The notes: generated from the letters alone by a model not told the origin. Positions 1 to 9,753 are shown, counted from the first letter of the stretch. The stretch: DNA of 64,000 nt from Limnohabitans planktonicus II-D5 (GCF_001270065.2 NZ_LFYT02000006.1:62001-126000); one strand, 5' to 3'. Translations and numbers: made by a program.

Positions 1-237
1 GGGGCACCATGTCGCCCAAAAGTTCACCAACAGCGGTTTGCCGCGAAAAGCGGCCATGTCCAGCACCTCTCCCGAAACGGTTTCAAACTTTTGAGACCAA
101 AGAGCTTGCTCTGCACCGGGTGCTTGCGCGCCCGGTTGCAAACGCCACCAAGACAAGGCCGCTCCACCGGCAGCCGCCAAGGCACCGGCCCCAAAAATCC
201 AGCGCCGCCTGGAACGCGTTTGCAGTTGTTCTGTCAT
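1..237 (-). CDS. TlpA/ResA-like thiol-disulfide oxidoreductase (N-terminal part, cut by window edge)
   Basis: Only the first 79 codons are present; the gene runs off the left edge. The N-terminus has an arginine-rich stretch (SRRRW) followed by an Ala/Gly-rich hydrophobic segment (about residues 14-30), so the protein is probably anchored in or exported across the inner membrane. The beginning of a thioredoxin fold follows: GKPLLVNFWATWCP at residues 66-79, whose last two residues are the first half of the expected CxxC redox site. Family members reduce periplasmic disulfides, often for cytochrome c maturation. It starts 15 bases after the nucleotidyltransferase-like gene on the same strand, so the two are probably co-transcribed. 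The second active-site cysteine lies outside the window. Confidence 0.8.
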   Translation of the reverse strand, partial: MTEQLQTRSRRRWIFGAGALAAAGGAALSWWRLQPGAQAPGAEQALWSQKFETVSGEVLDMAAFRGKPLLVNFWATWCP

Positions 238-252
238 GGGTGCCATTGTGAT

Positions 253-837
253 TCAAGCTGCCAACAAGCGTTCCAGCGCCTGCAAATCGCCCCGGGGAGA
301 GCGGCCTTGTGAATCGGGCAACAAGGCCCCGCGCAAGTCATCGAGGTCATAAATGCGCAAGTGCACGCCAACGTCTTCTCCCAAGGCCTCACAAAAACTG
401 TGCACGCTCAGCACATCCACGTCATCGCCGTGCAGACCGCGCACCGTTTGGACCTCATACCGCTGGTTCTGGTTGATCAAAGCGATTTCGGCTGATTTGG
501 TGTCATCACAAAACAAAGCCAAATCCACGTCCGACAGCCGCGTGGCCCAGCCTTGCCAGACGGCACCGCCCAAATGCGGCCGAAATGCCGCCAGCCGCTG
601 CATCCAGACCCGCGCCAATTCACGCAGGGCCCTCAATTCAGCGGGCTGGGTATCGGCACAAAACAGGGCAATGTAGTCAAGTACCTCGCGCTCAACAAGT
701 TCATTGGACGGCAAGGCAGTGCGCCCCGGCAAGCCCAGCTCTTTCAGGGCGCGGTGCTTGGCAGGGCCAAAAGCCAACCCCTCTTCCACCACGCAGCGCG
801 CTGCCGTGGCGGCAATTTCAATTGCGACATCGTTCAT
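253..837 (-). CDS. Nucleotidyltransferase-like protein of unknown function
   Basis: A 194-residue soluble protein with no signal peptide or membrane segment. Near the middle the sequence GWATRLSDVDLALF resembles the pattern of minimal nucleotidyltransferases (a glycine-rich turn followed by SDxDL). This suggests, but does not prove, a transferase fold. I chose the ATG at 837 because it leaves about 60 bases of divergent promoter space before mpl; an upstream start near 900 would abut the mpl start codon. It lies just upstream of the TlpA-like gene on the same strand. No substrate can be named, and it could be a non-catalytic member of the fold. Confidence 0.5.
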   Translation of the reverse strand: MNDVAIEIAATAARCVVEEGLAFGPAKHRALKELGLPGRTALPSNELVEREVLDYIALFCADTQPAELRALRELARVWMQRLAAFRPHLGGAVWQGWATRLSDVDLALFCDDTKSAEIALINQNQRYEVQTVRGLHGDDVDVLSVHSFCEALGEDVGVHLRIYDLDDLRGALLPDSQGRSPRGDLQALERLLAA

Positions 838-898
838 GAGCGCCGATTCTGCCTGTGCACGCCTGGCTCGCCCGGTTTCGGAGCCTAAAATCCCCCGC

Positions 899-2272
899 AT
901 GCATATTCATATTCTGGGCATTTGTGGGACCTTCATGGGTGGTTTGGCAGCACTGGCACGCGAAGCCGGCCACCGGGTCACCGGTTGTGACGCCGGGGTC
1001 TACCCGCCCATGAGTGAGCAACTGCGGGCCTTGGGCATCGACTTGATCGAAGGTTTTGGTGCAGACCAAATGGCACTGAAACCCGATCTGTATGTGATTG
1101 GCAATGTGGTCAGCCGTGCCCGCTTGCCCGACGGCATGCCGAAATTTCCGCTGATGGAAGCCATTCTCGAAGCCGGAGCGCCCTACACCAGCGGCCCGCA
1201 GTGGCTGTCCGAGCATGTGCTGCAAGGCCGTCATGTGCTGGCGGTGGCCGGCACGCATGGCAAGACCACCACCACCTCCATGCTGAGCTGGGTGCTTGAA
1301 CACGCCGGTTTGGAGCCTGGCTTTCTGGTGGGCGGTGTCCCCCTGAACTTTGGCGTCTCGGCTCGCCTGGGGGGTGGCCGCTATTTTGTGATCGAAGCCG
1401 ACGAATACGACACCGCCTTCTTCGACAAGCGCAGCAAGTTCGTTCATTACCGGCCGCGTACGGCAATCCTGAACAACCTGGAATTCGACCACGCTGACAT
1501 TTTTGACAACCTGGCCGCCATCGAGCGGCAATTCCATCACCTGGTGCGCACCATCCCCGGCTCGGGCCGCGTGGTGGTCAATGGCCTGGAAGAAAGCCTG
1601 ACCCGAGTGCTGGCACAAGGCTGCTGGAGCGACGTGCGCACCTTCGGCTCGACCGTGAGTGACTTTGTGGCCGAGGGCGATCCGTCCAGCTTCCAGGTCC
1701 GTCAGGCGGGCCACACCGTGGCTCAGGTGCAGTGGACACTGGGCGGCGTGCACAACCAGCTCAACGCCCTGGCCGCCATCGCCGCATCTGAACACATCGG
1801 GGTCAGCCCGAATGTGGCTGCACAAGCCCTGTCCAGCTTTGAAAACGTCAAACGGCGCATGGAAGTGCGCGGCACCGTGAACGGCATCACCGTGTATGAC
1901 GACTTTGCGCACCACCCCACCGCCATCCGCACCACCATCAACGGACTGCGCCGCCAGATAGGCCCCCATGCGCGCATCCTGGCCATTTTTGAGCCGCGCA
2001 GCAACACCATGAAGCTGGGCACCATGAAGGCCCAATTGCCCTGGAGCCTGGAAGAAGCCGACCTGGCCTTTTGCCATTCGGGGGGCCTTGACTGGGACGC
2101 CAACGCAGCACTCGCCCCTATGGGCGAGCGGGCGCAAGTGGGTGCCAACGTGCCGGAAGTCATCCAGCAAGTGCTGGCGCAGGCACGTCCGGGCGACCAT
2201 CTGCTGTGCATGAGCAATGGCGGTTTTGGGGGCATCCACACCCAGCTGCTGACGGCCCTGGGCCAAACTTGA
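899..2272 (+). CDS. mpl: UDP-N-acetylmuramate:L-alanyl-gamma-D-glutamyl-meso-diaminopimelate ligase (Mpl)
   Basis: A 457-residue Mur-ligase-family enzyme that reattaches recovered murein tripeptide to UDP-MurNAc in cytoplasmic peptidoglycan recycling. Visible are the N-terminal GICGTFMGG nucleotide-binding motif (residues 7-15), the ATP P-loop GTHGKTTTT (about 118-126), the EADEYDTAFFD motif typical of Mpl, and a late DDFAHHPTAI motif. MGG in the first motif and the EADEYD segment separate Mpl from MurC. The start at 899 places the N-terminal motif where the family expects it. The next gene (M61 peptidase) begins 48 bases after its stop on the same strand. Confidence 0.95.
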   Translation: MHIHILGICGTFMGGLAALAREAGHRVTGCDAGVYPPMSEQLRALGIDLIEGFGADQMALKPDLYVIGNVVSRARLPDGMPKFPLMEAILEAGAPYTSGPQWLSEHVLQGRHVLAVAGTHGKTTTTSMLSWVLEHAGLEPGFLVGGVPLNFGVSARLGGGRYFVIEADEYDTAFFDKRSKFVHYRPRTAILNNLEFDHADIFDNLAAIERQFHHLVRTIPGSGRVVVNGLEESLTRVLAQGCWSDVRTFGSTVSDFVAEGDPSSFQVRQAGHTVAQVQWTLGGVHNQLNALAAIAASEHIGVSPNVAAQALSSFENVKRRMEVRGTVNGITVYDDFAHHPTAIRTTINGLRRQIGPHARILAIFEPRSNTMKLGTMKAQLPWSLEEADLAFCHSGGLDWDANAALAPMGERAQVGANVPEVIQQVLAQARPGDHLLCMSNGGFGGIHTQLLTALGQT

Positions 2273-2320
2273 ACTGCTCGCTGAGCCCCCCTCTCCTTTT
2301 GACTTGAACGAACGCGCCCC

Positions 2321-4105
2321 ATGCACGCCACCACCTACAGCATCGAAGCCGCCGACCTTCACGCGCACCTGTTTCGCGTCACCTTGACCATCCGAGAACC
2401 GGCGCTGCAGCAGACCGTGTCGCTGCCCGTCTGGATACCCGGCAGCTACCTCGTTCGGGAGTTTTCAAAAAACCTTCAAAAACTGCAAGCCCGGCAAGGC
2501 CGCCGCACTGCGCCCATCGAACAAATGGACAAATGCACCTGGCTCATCACTTGCCGCATGGACGAGCCCCTGGTGCTGAGCTACGAGGTTTATGCCTTTG
2601 ACAACTCGGTGCGCACCGCCTGGCTGGACACGCAACGGGGCTTTTTCAACGGCACCAGCCTGTGCCTTCGGGTCCACGGTCAAGAGCATCAACTCCAGCA
2701 CTTGCAGCTGCACCCCGTCAAAGGCCAACCCAGCTGGCAAGCGGCCACGGGCCTGACGCCCGTCAACACCGACAAACGAGGCTTTGGCCTGTACACCGCC
2801 ACCGACTATGACCACCTCGTGGACAGCCCGGTGGAGTTGGGGGCCTTCTGGTCGGGAAGCTTCAAGGCCTGCGGCATTCCGCACCGCTTTGTGGTGGCCG
2901 GGGCACTGCCCTCGTTTGACGGCGACCGGTTGTTGGCCGATACGCAAAAGATTTGCGAAACACACATCCGTTTCTGGCACGGCCAAGGCAAGCAGGCAGC
3001 CAGCAAAGCGCCACACAAAGATTACGTGTTCATGCTCAACGCCGTGCACGACGGCTACGGCGGGCTGGAGCACCGCAACAGCACCGCGCTGATCTGCAAC
3101 CGCTCTGATCTGCCGCGCCAGACCAGCCCGCACACGGGTGAGGGGTACACCACCTTGCTGGGCCTGATCAGCCATGAATACTTCCACACCTGGAACGTCA
3201 AGCAACTGCGCCCCGACGCCTTTGCCCGCTATGACTACACACAAGAAAACTACACCCAGCTGCTGTGGTTCTTTGAAGGATTCACGAGTTACTACGACGA
3301 CCTGCTGCTGCGCCGATCAGGGCTGATCGACGACGCCACTTACATTCAACTGCTGGGCAAAACCATCGCCCAAGTGCAGCAAACGCCGGGCCGCCAGGTG
3401 CAGACCGTGGCGCAAGCGAGCTTTGATGCCTGGGTCAAGTATTACCGGCAAGACGAGAACACCCCCAACGCCACCGTAAGTTACTACACCAAAGGCGCTC
3501 TGGTGGCGCTGTGCCTGGACCTGACGCTGCGCCAGGAATTCACGGCCGAAGGTCACACGCTGGACAGCGTGATGCACGGCTTGTGGAAGCGCTGCAAAGC
3601 CGGACCGATGCGTGAACTAGACCTGCTGGATGAACTGCAAGCCCTCACAGGCCGCAGCTGGCAGCCCGAAATCAAGGCCTGGGTCCACAGCACCACCGAC
3701 TTGCCGCTGCGCGATCTGCTCAGCGCACAAGGCATCGAAGTCAGTGCCGACACATCGCCCATGGCGCAACGCCTGGGACTTCGTGTGATCGAGACCGGAG
3801 CCAGCGTGCAGATCAAGGCCGTGCTGCGCGGCAGCGCCGCTGAAGCGGCGGGACTTGCCGCGGGGGATGAGTGGCTGGGCCTTGACGTGGGCCCTGTCAA
3901 AGGTGGCAAGGCGCTAGGCTACAGCTGGCGGCTGTCCAAACTGGACGATCTGCCTGCCCTGCTGGGGCGCGAACGCCAACTCGTGGCCCTGGTGTCGCGC
4001 GACAAACGGCTGCTGCGCCTGCCACTGACAGTGCCAGCGCTTGCCAGCCAATGGAAACTGAGCGTGCCTGCAGACCGCAAGGCAGGCCTTTGGCCTGCCG
4101 TTTGA
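2321..4105 (+). CDS. M61 glycyl-aminopeptidase family metallopeptidase with C-terminal PDZ-like domain
   Basis: A 594-residue member of peptidase family M61. The zinc site is visible: HEYFHTWN at residues 285-292 supplies two histidines and the catalytic glutamate, and WFFEGFTSYY (about 316-325) supplies the downstream glutamate (E319). The C-terminal 120 residues (VRGSAAEAAGLAAGDEW) look like a PDZ domain, as in other bacterial members. No signal peptide is evident, so it is probably cytoplasmic. It follows mpl on the same strand. Its physiological substrate is not known; the family is named for slow cleavage of N-terminal glycine or alanine. Confidence 0.9.
   Translation: MHATTYSIEAADLHAHLFRVTLTIREPALQQTVSLPVWIPGSYLVREFSKNLQKLQARQGRRTAPIEQMDKCTWLITCRMDEPLVLSYEVYAFDNSVRTAWLDTQRGFFNGTSLCLRVHGQEHQLQHLQLHPVKGQPSWQAATGLTPVNTDKRGFGLYTATDYDHLVDSPVELGAFWSGSFKACGIPHRFVVAGALPSFDGDRLLADTQKICETHIRFWHGQGKQAASKAPHKDYVFMLNAVHDGYGGLEHRNSTALICNRSDLPRQTSPHTGEGYTTLLGLISHEYFHTWNVKQLRPDAFARYDYTQENYTQLLWFFEGFTSYYDDLLLRRSGLIDDATYIQLLGKTIAQVQQTPGRQVQTVAQASFDAWVKYYRQDENTPNATVSYYTKGALVALCLDLTLRQEFTAEGHTLDSVMHGLWKRCKAGPMRELDLLDELQALTGRSWQPEIKAWVHSTTDLPLRDLLSAQGIEVSADTSPMAQRLGLRVIETGASVQIKAVLRGSAAEAAGLAAGDEWLGLDVGPVKGGKALGYSWRLSKLDDLPALLGRERQLVALVSRDKRLLRLPLTVPALASQWKLSVPADRKAGLWPAV
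4081..4103 (+). terminator. Possible hairpin terminator at the end of the M61 gene
   Basis: GGCAGGC (4081-4087) and GCCTGCC (4093-4099) form a perfect 7-bp stem with a 5-base loop, followed by GTTT. It overlaps the last codons of the peptidase gene and faces the convergent hydrolase gene. The T-run is poor, so this is a weak call. Confidence 0.3.
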
Positions 4106-4198
4106 TCGCTCGTATTTGCCCCGGTCTTTGACCGCCGACCGACCCTGCCCCATCGGCCGGCAGTCGCAAAGTCCGGCATATCCCCGGTAAGGGGCAGC

Positions 4199-5065
4199 TC
4201 AGCGGTGGATCAATTCGCGGGCCAAGGCGTTCAAGCGGCTGCCGCTTTGGGTCAGTTCGGTGACCACGCTGAAATGGTTCAGGCCTGGCAGGTCTTCGCA
4301 GACGGGCACCGTCTTGGGCCCCCAGGCCTGGTGGATCAAACGGTTGTGGCGCAAAAACTCCGGGCTCTCGTCGCCCCCGACCACGGTGAAAAGCACGCCT
4401 TTGCTCGGACGCAGCCATTTGGCGGGACTGGCCATGCGCACATGCGCCGGGGTCAAGCACAAATCAGCATTCAAAAAAGGTGTTTTGCGCAGGGGCTCCA
4501 GATCAAACAGGCCTGAAATCGACAAGGCCTTGCGCACCAGGCCTGCAGGCAAATCGCGTCCCACCCGCTTCCAGTCACAGCCCAGCAACATGGCCACCAA
4601 ATGACCGCCCGCCGAGTGCCCCATGACGGTGATGTTGTCGCGGTTGCCACCGTATTGGGCAATATTTCGCCAGACCCAGGCGCTCGCCTGAGCCATCTGC
4701 AAAGCGATGTCGGGCACGGTAACGGGCTGATCCTCTGTACCTGGGCACAGGGCGTAATTGAGCACCACGGTGCAAGCCCCCATCTCGCGCAAGGCGGGCA
4801 CCACAAAGGAGTGGTCTGATTTGTCCAGACTGCGCCAATAGCCGCCGTGAATAAAGATCACCACAGGCGCATCTTTTTGTTCAGCCGGGAAGATGTCCAG
4901 CGTCTCCTTGGGCCCATCCCCATAAGGCACATCGAGTGTGCACGCGAGTGCCTGTCGGGCCTGGGCCGAGGCGCTTATCCAGTGTGCAAAGTGGTCCGCG
5001 AAATCCGGCACCAAGGCACGGTTGTTGTACATGCGGTCATGCCAGGCGGCGTCTTTGAGGGGCAT
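4199..5065 (-). CDS. Alpha/beta hydrolase, esterase/arylformamidase-like
   Basis: A 288-residue cytoplasmic alpha/beta hydrolase. The oxyanion-hole motif HGGYWR is at residues 73-78, the nucleophile elbow GHSAGG at 149-154 (Ser151), and the likely catalytic histidine is in GLNHFS (H264). The HGGYW motif and the length fit the BD-FAE/KynB-like group (carboxylesterases and kynurenine formamidase relatives), but there is no neighbouring kynurenine gene, so the substrate is open. The ATG at 5065 is preceded by GGAGAC at proper spacing and is preferred over an upstream alternative. It is convergent with the M61 gene and stands alone. Confidence 0.8.
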   Translation of the reverse strand: MPLKDAAWHDRMYNNRALVPDFADHFAHWISASAQARQALACTLDVPYGDGPKETLDIFPAEQKDAPVVIFIHGGYWRSLDKSDHSFVVPALREMGACTVVLNYALCPGTEDQPVTVPDIALQMAQASAWVWRNIAQYGGNRDNITVMGHSAGGHLVAMLLGCDWKRVGRDLPAGLVRKALSISGLFDLEPLRKTPFLNADLCLTPAHVRMASPAKWLRPSKGVLFTVVGGDESPEFLRHNRLIHQAWGPKTVPVCEDLPGLNHFSVVTELTQSGSRLNALARELIHR

Positions 5066-5155
5066 CTTGGTCTCCGGTTCGAGTGACCCGTCATCTTGGC
5101 ACAAGCAAGCGCCGTGTCCTGGACAACTTGAGACAACTTGACGCCGCAGTACCGA

Positions 5156-7396
5156 TCAAATTTTCATTTCCAAACGCAGTTGGACGTTGCGCCAATTGCG
5201 GTCGGTGGTGCGGGCCGTCTCATGCTGAGCGCCGGTATTGAAGGTGGTGGCGGTCTCGTAGTCACGCGGCAGCAAGTTGCTGACGGTCAACCGCAAAGCG
5301 GTCGCGGCTGAAAAACGCCACTGGCCATACACATCCACCACGCGCTTGATGCCTTGGTACGACATCTGCTCTTGGCTGCGCCGTGTGTCGTAGTCGGGGT
5401 TCCAGTTGACATTGCCACCCAAGGTCAAAGGCATGCCGCGCAGGCGGTAGTCGCCCCCTAAGTTGGCGGTCATGCTGGGTTGTTGGTCCAGACGGTTATC
5501 GGGGCCCGGAACATCTTTGACCTTGGATCGGAAGAAGCTGATGTTGCTGCGGATATCGACAGGCCAGGCCTCGGCCCAGGCCTGGTTCAGGCGGAACTTG
5601 GCTTCCAGTTCCACACCTTGGGTGACGGCGTCGCCCACGTTTTGGGGGCTGGACACCCAACGCTGCTGGGTAGACCAAGACACGGTCTGCAAACGGGTCT
5701 GGTAACGGATCAGATCGCTGATGTTGCGACGGAACACATTGGCGCTGAGTACACCGCCACCTTCGAGATGGCGTTCAAAACCCAAGTCAATGCCGGTTGC
5801 CAACTCGGCCTTCAGGTCAGGGTTGCCCACACGATCAGGTTGGGTGGGCACGTTGTTGGGAAACACGTCCGGCTGATAATCCCGCGAGTAACGCAGCGGT
5901 GCCACCATGTTGTAGAGCGTGGGCGTTTTGTAGCTGCGCGTGAGGCTCATGCGCACCTGGTCGCGCTTGGTTGGGTCGGGTTTCCACAAAGCATGGAGCA
6001 AAGGTGTCCACACCTGACTTTTGTTGCGTTTGAGGTCCTCGCCCACCCGCCCTTCGGTCAGGATGCTTTCGTAGCGAATGCCCGTATAGGCCGACCAATT
6101 GGCGTTGATCTTGAACTCGTCTTGGGTGTAGGCCGCCCAACGTGCCGTGCTGGCCTTGAGGTTGCCGCTCTCGTCGCCCGCACCCGCACTGGCCTCTTCA
6201 ACGCGGCGCACACCTTCGTGCTCCAGGCCACTGACCCATTGGTGGCCGTTGTCCAGCACCCGGGTCCACTTGGCGTTCAAGCTGGTGTTGCGGTCGGTAA
6301 AGCGTTGCTCATCCAAGGCATTGGACAAAAGCCCCGTGCTGGTGACAGCCGTCTGGGTGATGTGCTGGTTGTACCTGGCCTGGCCTGAACCAAAACGCAC
6401 TTCCAAACGGTCATCGGCCGACAAGCGCTGACCCCATTGACCGTTCAGTCGGGCTGCAGCGTAGCGGCTGTGGTTGTCGGTCAGCGCGGTGTCGGTGATG
6501 CCGGGTGATGTCAAGCGCCGGGCCTCGATGCGCCCTTGAGCGGCGTATTCAGAATAAATCAAAAACGGCGTCAAGGTCAGGGTCTTGCCCTGCTCACCTT
6601 TCCATTGCAAGCGGGCATTGGCATGCACCCCCTGCCTGCGGCCCGAGGTCTCTGACATACGAACTTGATCATCGCGGTAGTCCGAGTCGATCTCGGTCAG
6701 GCTTTGGTCGTCACGGTGGTTGTCCATGGCCGACAGCGTGAAGGTGCCTGCCAGGGGCTCGGTTTTGAGGTGATGAACCCAATTGACCATGCTCGAGCCT
6801 TGGCCGTGCTCTTGGCTGCCGGTGATTTTCAAATCGTCTGGAGTGGCTTTTCTGCCCTCGCGCAGCACGATGTTGATGGTGCCAGCAATCGCACGAGCTC
6901 CGGTTTCGGCCGTCGGAGCACGCAAAATTTCAATTCTTTCAACCTGCTCTGGGGTCAAGGAGTCGACTGAAAACCCCGGCGGCATGCGCTCGCCGTCCAG
7001 CAAAATTTGGGTGTAGCCGCCACCCAAACCGCGCATGCGTATCGCACCGCCTCGACCCGGCGCACCTTGCACAGTGACACCCGGCAAACGCTTGAGCACA
7101 TCGCCCAAGGTGGCATCGCCTTGTTTCTCGATTTCTTCACGCCCAATCACAATTTTGGAGGCGGTGGACTCTTGGCGTGCTTCGTTGTCGTTGTTGCGTT
7201 GACTGCGGATCTCCACCCGGCCCAGATCGGTGGTCGGGCTGGGCGTTGCGCTTTGCGCCAGCGCCAATCCTGGCCAGGCTGTGACACCACAGCTGGCAGC
7301 CAGCAGAAGGCGAGAAATGGGGGTCAACGTCCAGCAAGTCGGCCGAGCGACACGAGCGGTGGAAGAAAAATTGGAGGCTAGAAAATAAGGGCGCAT
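5156..7396 (-). CDS. TonB-dependent outer-membrane receptor
   Basis: A 746-residue protein with an N-terminal hydrophobic export signal ending near ALAQS (about residues 45-50), a plug domain (from about residue 85: GDATLGDVLKRLPGVTV, then RMRGLGGGYTQILLDGERM and EILRAPTAETGARAIAGTINIVLRE), and a C-terminal beta-barrel rich in alternating aromatic strands. Such receptors import siderophores, cobalamin or other scarce ligands using TonB energy. No iron-box or cobalamin riboswitch was recognised upstream and no partner transporter lies nearby, so the ligand is unknown. The ATG at 7396 is preferred to an upstream TTG at 7420. Confidence 0.9.
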   Translation of the reverse strand: MRPYFLASNFSSTARVARPTCWTLTPISRLLLAASCGVTAWPGLALAQSATPSPTTDLGRVEIRSQRNNDNEARQESTASKIVIGREEIEKQGDATLGDVLKRLPGVTVQGAPGRGGAIRMRGLGGGYTQILLDGERMPPGFSVDSLTPEQVERIEILRAPTAETGARAIAGTINIVLREGRKATPDDLKITGSQEHGQGSSMVNWVHHLKTEPLAGTFTLSAMDNHRDDQSLTEIDSDYRDDQVRMSETSGRRQGVHANARLQWKGEQGKTLTLTPFLIYSEYAAQGRIEARRLTSPGITDTALTDNHSRYAAARLNGQWGQRLSADDRLEVRFGSGQARYNQHITQTAVTSTGLLSNALDEQRFTDRNTSLNAKWTRVLDNGHQWVSGLEHEGVRRVEEASAGAGDESGNLKASTARWAAYTQDEFKINANWSAYTGIRYESILTEGRVGEDLKRNKSQVWTPLLHALWKPDPTKRDQVRMSLTRSYKTPTLYNMVAPLRYSRDYQPDVFPNNVPTQPDRVGNPDLKAELATGIDLGFERHLEGGGVLSANVFRRNISDLIRYQTRLQTVSWSTQQRWVSSPQNVGDAVTQGVELEAKFRLNQAWAEAWPVDIRSNISFFRSKVKDVPGPDNRLDQQPSMTANLGGDYRLRGMPLTLGGNVNWNPDYDTRRSQEQMSYQGIKRVVDVYGQWRFSAATALRLTVSNLLPRDYETATTFNTGAQHETARTTDRNWRNVQLRLEMKI

Positions 7397-7476
7397 GTGC
7401 CGATTTTGACAGCGCCCCAAGTCACTTCATTAAAGCCCGGGTAAAGACCGGGTCCTTATGTCCTCAACCCAGAGGA

Positions 7477-8925
7477 TCAATCGCCGGACTTGAAGAGGGC
7501 CGCCACCTTGCGCTTGGGCTTGATGTTGGCCGAAATCGAGGAACGCACGGGCTTGGGACCACTGGGCTCCCAACTTGGGGCCACATCGGTTTGCGGGGCC
7601 TCGTAGGGCTTTTCAAAAAACGGATCGCGGCTGATGGGCGCGGGACGAAAGCCCCCTCGGCGTGGGGACTCCAGTGCGTCACGGGGGTCAAACTCTTCGC
7701 GTCGACGCCCTTCGTAGGGGCGTGCACGAGGGCGGTCTTCGGGTCGTTCGCCCCATTTTCCTGCAGAAGGGACTGCAGGCTGTGTGTCGAGCTGGAGGGT
7801 TTCGACCTCCAGCTGTTTCTTGATCAGCTTTTCAATGTCGCCCACCAAACGCGTGTCAGACGGACTGACCAGGGTCACGGCCAGGCCGGAAGCCCCGGCT
7901 CGGCCGGTGCGCCCAATGCGGTGCACATAGTCTTCGGCGTTGAAGGGCACATCGAAGTTGAACACCGCAGGTACATCCTTGATGTCCAGACCACGCGCGG
8001 CCACATCGGTGCAGACCAGCAAATCCACTTCGCCTTGCTTGAAGGCCTCAAGGGCCTTCAAGCGCTCGTCCTGGCTCTTGTCGCCGTGCAAAGCCGCTGT
8101 TCGCAGGCCTTCACGCTCCAAAGAGCGTGCCAGGCGGCCACAGCCCAACTTGCTGTTCACAAAAATGAACGCTTGCTTGATGCCGCGGTCGGTGAGCACT
8201 TTGTGGATCACACGGCGCTTGTCTTCGTCTTGCGCAGCATAAAAGCGCTGCTCGACGGTGGAGGCGGTTTCGTTGGGACGGGCCACCTCGATGGTGACCG
8301 GGTTTTGCAAGTAACTGCCCGCCAGACGTTTGATCTCTGGCGAGAACGTGGCCGAGAACAGCAAGGTGGTGCGCTGCTTGGGCAGGAAACTCAAAATGCG
8401 CTGCAAATCGGGCAAAAAGCCAATGTCCAGCATGCGGTCGGCTTCGTCCAGCACCACATATTCCACCTGGTTCAAGACCGCGTTTTTGGCTTCGATGTGG
8501 TCCAGCAAACGGCCCGGTGTGGCGACCAGCACCTCGACGCCTTTTTTCAGCTCCAGGGTCTGGGGCTTCATGTCCATGCCACCAAACACCACCGCACTGC
8601 GCAGTTGGGTGTACTTGGCGTACATCTTGATTTGTTGGGCCACCTGATCAGCCAATTCGCGCGTGGGCAGCAACACCAAAGCGCGCACAGGGTGGCGTGC
8701 TGGCGAGGTGGAAGGGTTTTCGTGCTTGAGCAGGCGCTGCAACAGAGGCAGCGAGAAAGCAGCGGTTTTGCCGGTACCGGTCTGGGCTGCGCCCATCACG
8801 TCCTGACCCGTCAACACCACCGGAATGGCTTGGGCCTGGATAGGCGTCATGGATTCGTAGCCCATTTCGGCTACGGCTCGTGCCAGCGTGGGTGCCAGCG
8901 ATAAATTGGAAAAAGAGTCGGTCAT
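7477..8925 (-). CDS. DEAD-box ATP-dependent RNA helicase, RhlE-like
   Basis: A 482-residue helicase. The Q motif (TPIQAQAIP), Walker A AQTGTGKT (47-54), PTREL (88-92), TPGRL (136-140), DEAD (160-163), SAT (191-193), ARGLD and HRIGRTGR follow in canonical order across two RecA domains. The C-terminal tail of about 110 residues is low-complexity and rich in Arg and Pro, ending in a basic patch (KPKRKVAALFKSGD), as in RhlE and related proteins. Expected role is RNA remodelling in ribosome assembly or RNA decay, often important in the cold. It is transcribed on the same strand as dcd (69 bases upstream) but the two are functionally unrelated. Confidence 0.9.
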   Translation of the reverse strand: MTDSFSNLSLAPTLARAVAEMGYESMTPIQAQAIPVVLTGQDVMGAAQTGTGKTAAFSLPLLQRLLKHENPSTSPARHPVRALVLLPTRELADQVAQQIKMYAKYTQLRSAVVFGGMDMKPQTLELKKGVEVLVATPGRLLDHIEAKNAVLNQVEYVVLDEADRMLDIGFLPDLQRILSFLPKQRTTLLFSATFSPEIKRLAGSYLQNPVTIEVARPNETASTVEQRFYAAQDEDKRRVIHKVLTDRGIKQAFIFVNSKLGCGRLARSLEREGLRTAALHGDKSQDERLKALEAFKQGEVDLLVCTDVAARGLDIKDVPAVFNFDVPFNAEDYVHRIGRTGRAGASGLAVTLVSPSDTRLVGDIEKLIKKQLEVETLQLDTQPAVPSAGKWGERPEDRPRARPYEGRRREEFDPRDALESPRRGGFRPAPISRDPFFEKPYEAPQTDVAPSWEPSGPKPVRSSISANIKPKRKVAALFKSGD

Positions 8926-8993
8926 TAACCCGCTATTGTCTCATTTTGGGCTGAGACCCCAAAAAATCTGGTTTCTCGACTCGGTTTCATGGT

Positions 8994-9563
8994 TCAGGTT
9001 TTGGGCAGTGTGACACCCACCTGGCCCTGGTACTTGCCGCCACGGTCCTTGTAGCTGGTCTCACACACTTCGTCACTTTCCAGGAACAGCACCTGGGCAC
9101 AGCCCTCACCCGCATAGATTTTGGCGGGCAGCGGCGTGGTGTTGCTGAATTCAAGCGTCACATAGCCTTCCCACTCCGGCTCGAATGGCGTCACATTGAC
9201 GATGATGCCGCAGCGGGCGTAGGTGCTCTTGCCCAGGCAAATGGTCAGCACATTGCGCGGAATGCGGAAATATTCCACCGTGCGGGCCAGTGCAAAGCTG
9301 TTGGGCGGGATGATGCAGACATCGCCTTCGATGTCCACAAAACTGCGCTCATCGAAATTCTTGGGGTCCACCACCGTGCTGTAAATGTTGGTGAACACCT
9401 TGAATTCAGGGGCGCAACGAATGTCATAGCCATAACTGCTGGTGCCGTAGCTCACGATCTTCTGGCCTGCCGCGTTCTGACGAATCTGACCGGGCTCAAA
9501 CGGCTCAATCATGCCGTGCTGCTCGGCCATGCGGCGGATCCATTTGTCGCTCTTGATGCTCAT
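8994..9563 (-). CDS. dcd: dCTP deaminase
   Basis: At 189 residues this matches the usual length of the proteobacterial enzyme, which converts dCTP to dUTP in thymidylate biosynthesis. The signature [10 protein letters not shown] (111-120) and [10 protein letters not shown] with the catalytic glutamate E138 (TLEF) are intact. The ATG at 9563 has AAAGGA upstream and gives the expected N-terminus [10 protein letters not shown]. An upstream in-frame extension would translate repeat DNA and is rejected. Confidence 0.96.
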   Translation of the reverse strand: MSIKSDKWIRRMAEQHGMIEPFEPGQIRQNAAGQKIVSYGTSSYGYDIRCAPEFKVFTNIYSTVVDPKNFDERSFVDIEGDVCIIPPNSFALARTVEYFRIPRNVLTICLGKSTYARCGIIVNVTPFEPEWEGYVTLEFSNTTPLPAKIYAGEGCAQVLFLESDEVCETSYKDRGGKYQGQVGVTLPKT

Positions 9564-9669
9564 GGTGCGTCCTTTGATGATGGCCACGATTTTAGTGGCG
9601 ATCGAGTCCGCGAACGAGCGCCGCAGTTGGATTGCCCCGTCACCCCGAACCGCGCAATGACCACTTTCC

Positions 9670-9753
9670 GTCATCGCGAGTGAAGCGCGGCGATCCAGTG
9701 TGTGAGCACGCGCAGTAACTGGAATGCCGCGTCGCTGCGCTCCTCTCAATGAC
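9670..9753. repeat. Short interspersed repeat of the 'LRGAQRRG...LAMT' translated type
   Basis: About 84 bases between dcd and the BMP-family gene have inverted ends (GTCATCGCGAGTGAAGCG at the left; CGCTGCGCTCCTCTCAATGAC at the right in inverted sense). In one frame the element translates to the familiar non-coding repeat peptide containing LRGAQRRG and SLAMT. From general knowledge this belongs to short palindromic intergenic repeats found in many proteobacterial genomes. Only one copy was seen here. Confidence 0.6.

Noticed and set aside
704-898. Upstream start for mpl
   Set aside because: The extra 65 residues overlap the opposite-strand gene and precede the conserved family start MHIHILGICG.
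818-2368. Long antisense open frames opposite mpl, maeB and the purine-type permease
   Set aside because: They are high-GC shadow frames of well supported genes, with biased composition and no recognisable domains.
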